From the NCBI GenBank assembly GCA_045545575.1, contig JAZQBE010000086.1, forward strand, positions 1-22,122: a stretch of 22,122 nucleotides of DNA, given 5' to 3'. Made by a program: the position numbers and the translations under genes. This stretch comes from Shuttleworthia sp045545575. Its GTDB lineage: Bacteria > Bacillota > Clostridia > Lachnospirales > Lachnospiraceae. This document shows positions 21,105 to 22,122 of this stretch, in pieces; the stretch's first letter is position 1, and the number at the start of each line of letters is the position of its first letter. Under the pieces are notes generated by a model, which saw only the letters and a program-made list of their open reading frames with translations, searched no databases and had not been told where the DNA came from.

Positions 21105-21992
21105 GTGCTTGACTATATCCACAGCGCGGAAACTGGGCAGTTTTCATTTCTCAGGGTCCCGAAGATCCTGCTTCAGAATGATACCTTCAAGGGGATCTCT
21201 GCGGAAGCAAAGCTGCTGTACAGCATTCTGTTTGACAGGACTGAGCTTTCGAACCGGAACGGCTGGCGGGATGATCAGGACCGCGTCTATATCATCTTCA
21301 CCATCGCGGAGATCACGGAGAGCATGAACTGCGGCAACAAGAAGGCCATTCAGCTTCTGGATGAGCTGGAACATAAGGCAGGTCTCATCGAGCGGAAACG
21401 GCAGGGCCTCGGAAAGCCCAACCTGATCTATGTGAAAAGCTTCTATCGGACTGTGGATAAGTATGGGGAAAGACATTTCTTGAAGTGTCAAAACGACACT
21501 TCTGGAAGTGTGAAAGCGACATCTCTGGAAGTGTCAGAATCACACTCTAATAAGACTAATGATAAAAAGACTGATTTGAATGATACTGATCTTTCTTTCC
21601 TTCCGGGAAGCGAACCGAAGCGAATCGACGATTACAAGCGTTACGAAGAGTATTTCATGGATGAATTGGAGATTCCCATCTTGATGCAGGACAAGTCGAG
21701 GGACAGAGAAACCTTGGAGGCTATTCTGGACCTTCTGGCGGAAACCTGCTCGTCCAAGAGAAAGACCATCCGCATTGCCGGAGACGATAAACCCATTGAG
21801 GTGGTAAAGAGCAGGCTGATGAAGCTGAACTCCATGCACATCCAATATGTTCTGGACTGTCTGAAAGAGAATACGACCTATGTACGGGATATGAAGCAGT
21901 ATCTGCTGACAACGCTTTTCAATGCTCCGGTCACAATCGATTCCTACTATCAATCCAGGGTCAATCATGACTTCTACGGTGTCCATGCGTGA
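21105..21992 (+). CDS. repA: RepA_N-family replication initiator with C-terminal DUF6017-like domain
   Basis: A GTG start at 21105 is chosen because AGGAGGTGG (21088-21096) lies eight bases upstream. The 295-residue protein has the RepA_N N-terminal DNA-binding domain (about 1-125): FSFLRVPKILLQNDTFKGISAEAKLLYSILFDRTELS, then a winged-helix part (FTIAEITESMNCGNKKAIQLLDELEHKAGLIERKRQGLGKPNLIYVKSF). A polar linker (about 127-170) is encoded by 23-bp tandem DNA repeats. The C-terminal domain (about 172-295, DDYKRYEEYFMDELEIPILM through YVRDMKQYLLTTLFNAPVTIDSYYQSRVNHD) resembles DUF6017. RepA_N proteins initiate theta replication of Gram-positive plasmids and some integrative elements. A ParB-like gene follows. 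Confidence 0.9.
   Translation: MLDYIHSAETGQFSFLRVPKILLQNDTFKGISAEAKLLYSILFDRTELSNRNGWRDDQDRVYIIFTIAEITESMNCGNKKAIQLLDELEHKAGLIERKRQGLGKPNLIYVKSFYRTVDKYGERHFLKCQNDTSGSVKATSLEVSESHSNKTNDKKTDLNDTDLSFLPGSEPKRIDDYKRYEEYFMDELEIPILMQDKSRDRETLEAILDLLAETCSSKRKTIRIAGDDKPIEVVKSRLMKLNSMHIQYVLDCLKENTTYVRDMKQYLLTTLFNAPVTIDSYYQSRVNHDFYGVHA
21483..21551 (+). repeat. Three tandem 23-bp iterons inside repA, candidate origin of replication
   Basis: Repeat units are 21483-21505, 21506-21528 and 21529-21551. All begin AAGTGT; units 1 and 2 both end CTGG and differ at five positions, unit 3 is more diverged. Unit 1 holds the dyad AAGTGTC/GACACTT. Because 23 is not a multiple of three, each unit is read in a different frame, so the DNA rather than the protein is repeated. 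An AT-rich stretch follows (21546-21600). RepA_N plasmids are known to keep their origin inside the rep gene. Confidence 0.8.
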
Positions 21993-22006
21993 GGAGGTGA
22001 ACAGTA

Positions 22007-22122
22007 TTGGACAAAGATAAACAGATGGACCGGGTTCAGAAGATCCCGATCCAAGACCTGATACCCTTTAAGGATCACCCTTTCAGAGTAGTTGAGGATG
22101 AATCCATGCTCAGGACTACAGA
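22007..22122 (+). CDS. ParB/RepB/Spo0J-like protein, N-terminal part (3' truncated by window)
   Basis: AGGAGGTGA (21992-22000) lies six bases before a TTG at 22007; an in-frame ATG at 22025 is less well placed. The visible 38 residues, MDKDKQMDRVQKIPIQDLIPFKDHPFRVVEDESMLRTT, match the start of the ParB N-terminal nuclease/CTPase domain as found in plasmid and ICE ParB homologues (IPxxxLIPFxxHPF followed by an acidic stretch). It would act in partition or in regulation of the element. The gene begins 14 bases after repA and runs out of the window. Confidence 0.85.
   Translation, partial: MDKDKQMDRVQKIPIQDLIPFKDHPFRVVEDESMLRTT

Larger units (their letters stand above)
20160..22122 (+). mobile_element. 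Left part of a putative integrated mobile element (ICE or plasmid-like), runs off the window
   Basis: After the rpsI terminator the sequence changes from tightly packed housekeeping genes to a non-coding leader, two small Cys-rich proteins, a RepA_N/DUF6017 initiator and a ParB-like protein. That order is familiar from clostridial conjugative elements and plasmids (established for the family; my memory of exact order is not tested). Codon use is less GC-rich than in the genes upstream. The left edge is somewhere between 20160 and about 20600; no integrase or right end is in the window. Confidence 0.7.

Overview
The window looks like chromosome from a GC-rich Firmicute (class Clostridia, possibly a Lachnospiraceae-type gut anaerobe; the family is a guess). 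The reasons are the gene order ecfA-ecfA-ecfT-truA-rplM-rpsI, strong Shine-Dalgarno sites of AGGAGG type, a VanW-family secreted protein, and a RepA_N/DUF6017 replication module at the right end. Every gene I accept is on the + strand; the long minus-strand ORFs are shadows of GC-rich coding.

Layout. 1-223: the 3' end of a sugar isomerase gene. 234-325: a dense set of four small hairpins built on one core. 374-1027: a fructose-6-phosphate aldolase/transaldolase. 1177-3835: a two-component system whose histidine kinase carries about 300 residues of predicted amphipathic and coiled-coil helix before its membrane segments. 3890-7668: a translationally coupled pair, a SbcD/YhaO-like nuclease and a YhaN-like SMC-type ATPase that has two membrane segments in its coiled coil where classical SbcC has a zinc hook. 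7763-10163: glutamate racemase, a small unknown protein, a TetR-type regulator, then a leader with a terminator in front of a divergent MntP-like membrane protein. 10203-14001: a secreted VanW protein, an AIR-synthase-like enzyme and a double zinc-ribbon membrane protein.

14016-20159: a compact terminator/promoter/palindrome, then a run of tightly packed genes: Lrp/AsnC regulator, class I aminotransferase, two ECF transporter ATPases, EcfT, pseudouridine synthase TruA, and after a new promoter and leader the ribosomal proteins L13 and S9. An intact terminator closes this block.

20160-22122: the left part of what appears to be an integrated mobile element (ICE or plasmid-like) placed directly downstream of rpsI. 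A 460-base non-coding leader rich in hairpins and repeated TTAAC/CTAAC boxes precedes two small cysteine-rich proteins, a RepA_N initiator and the start of a ParB-like protein. The best signal in the window is inside the repA gene: three head-to-tail 23-bp repeats that run through different reading frames and lie next to an AT-rich stretch. This is what one expects of iterons and an origin of replication embedded in a RepA_N initiator gene.
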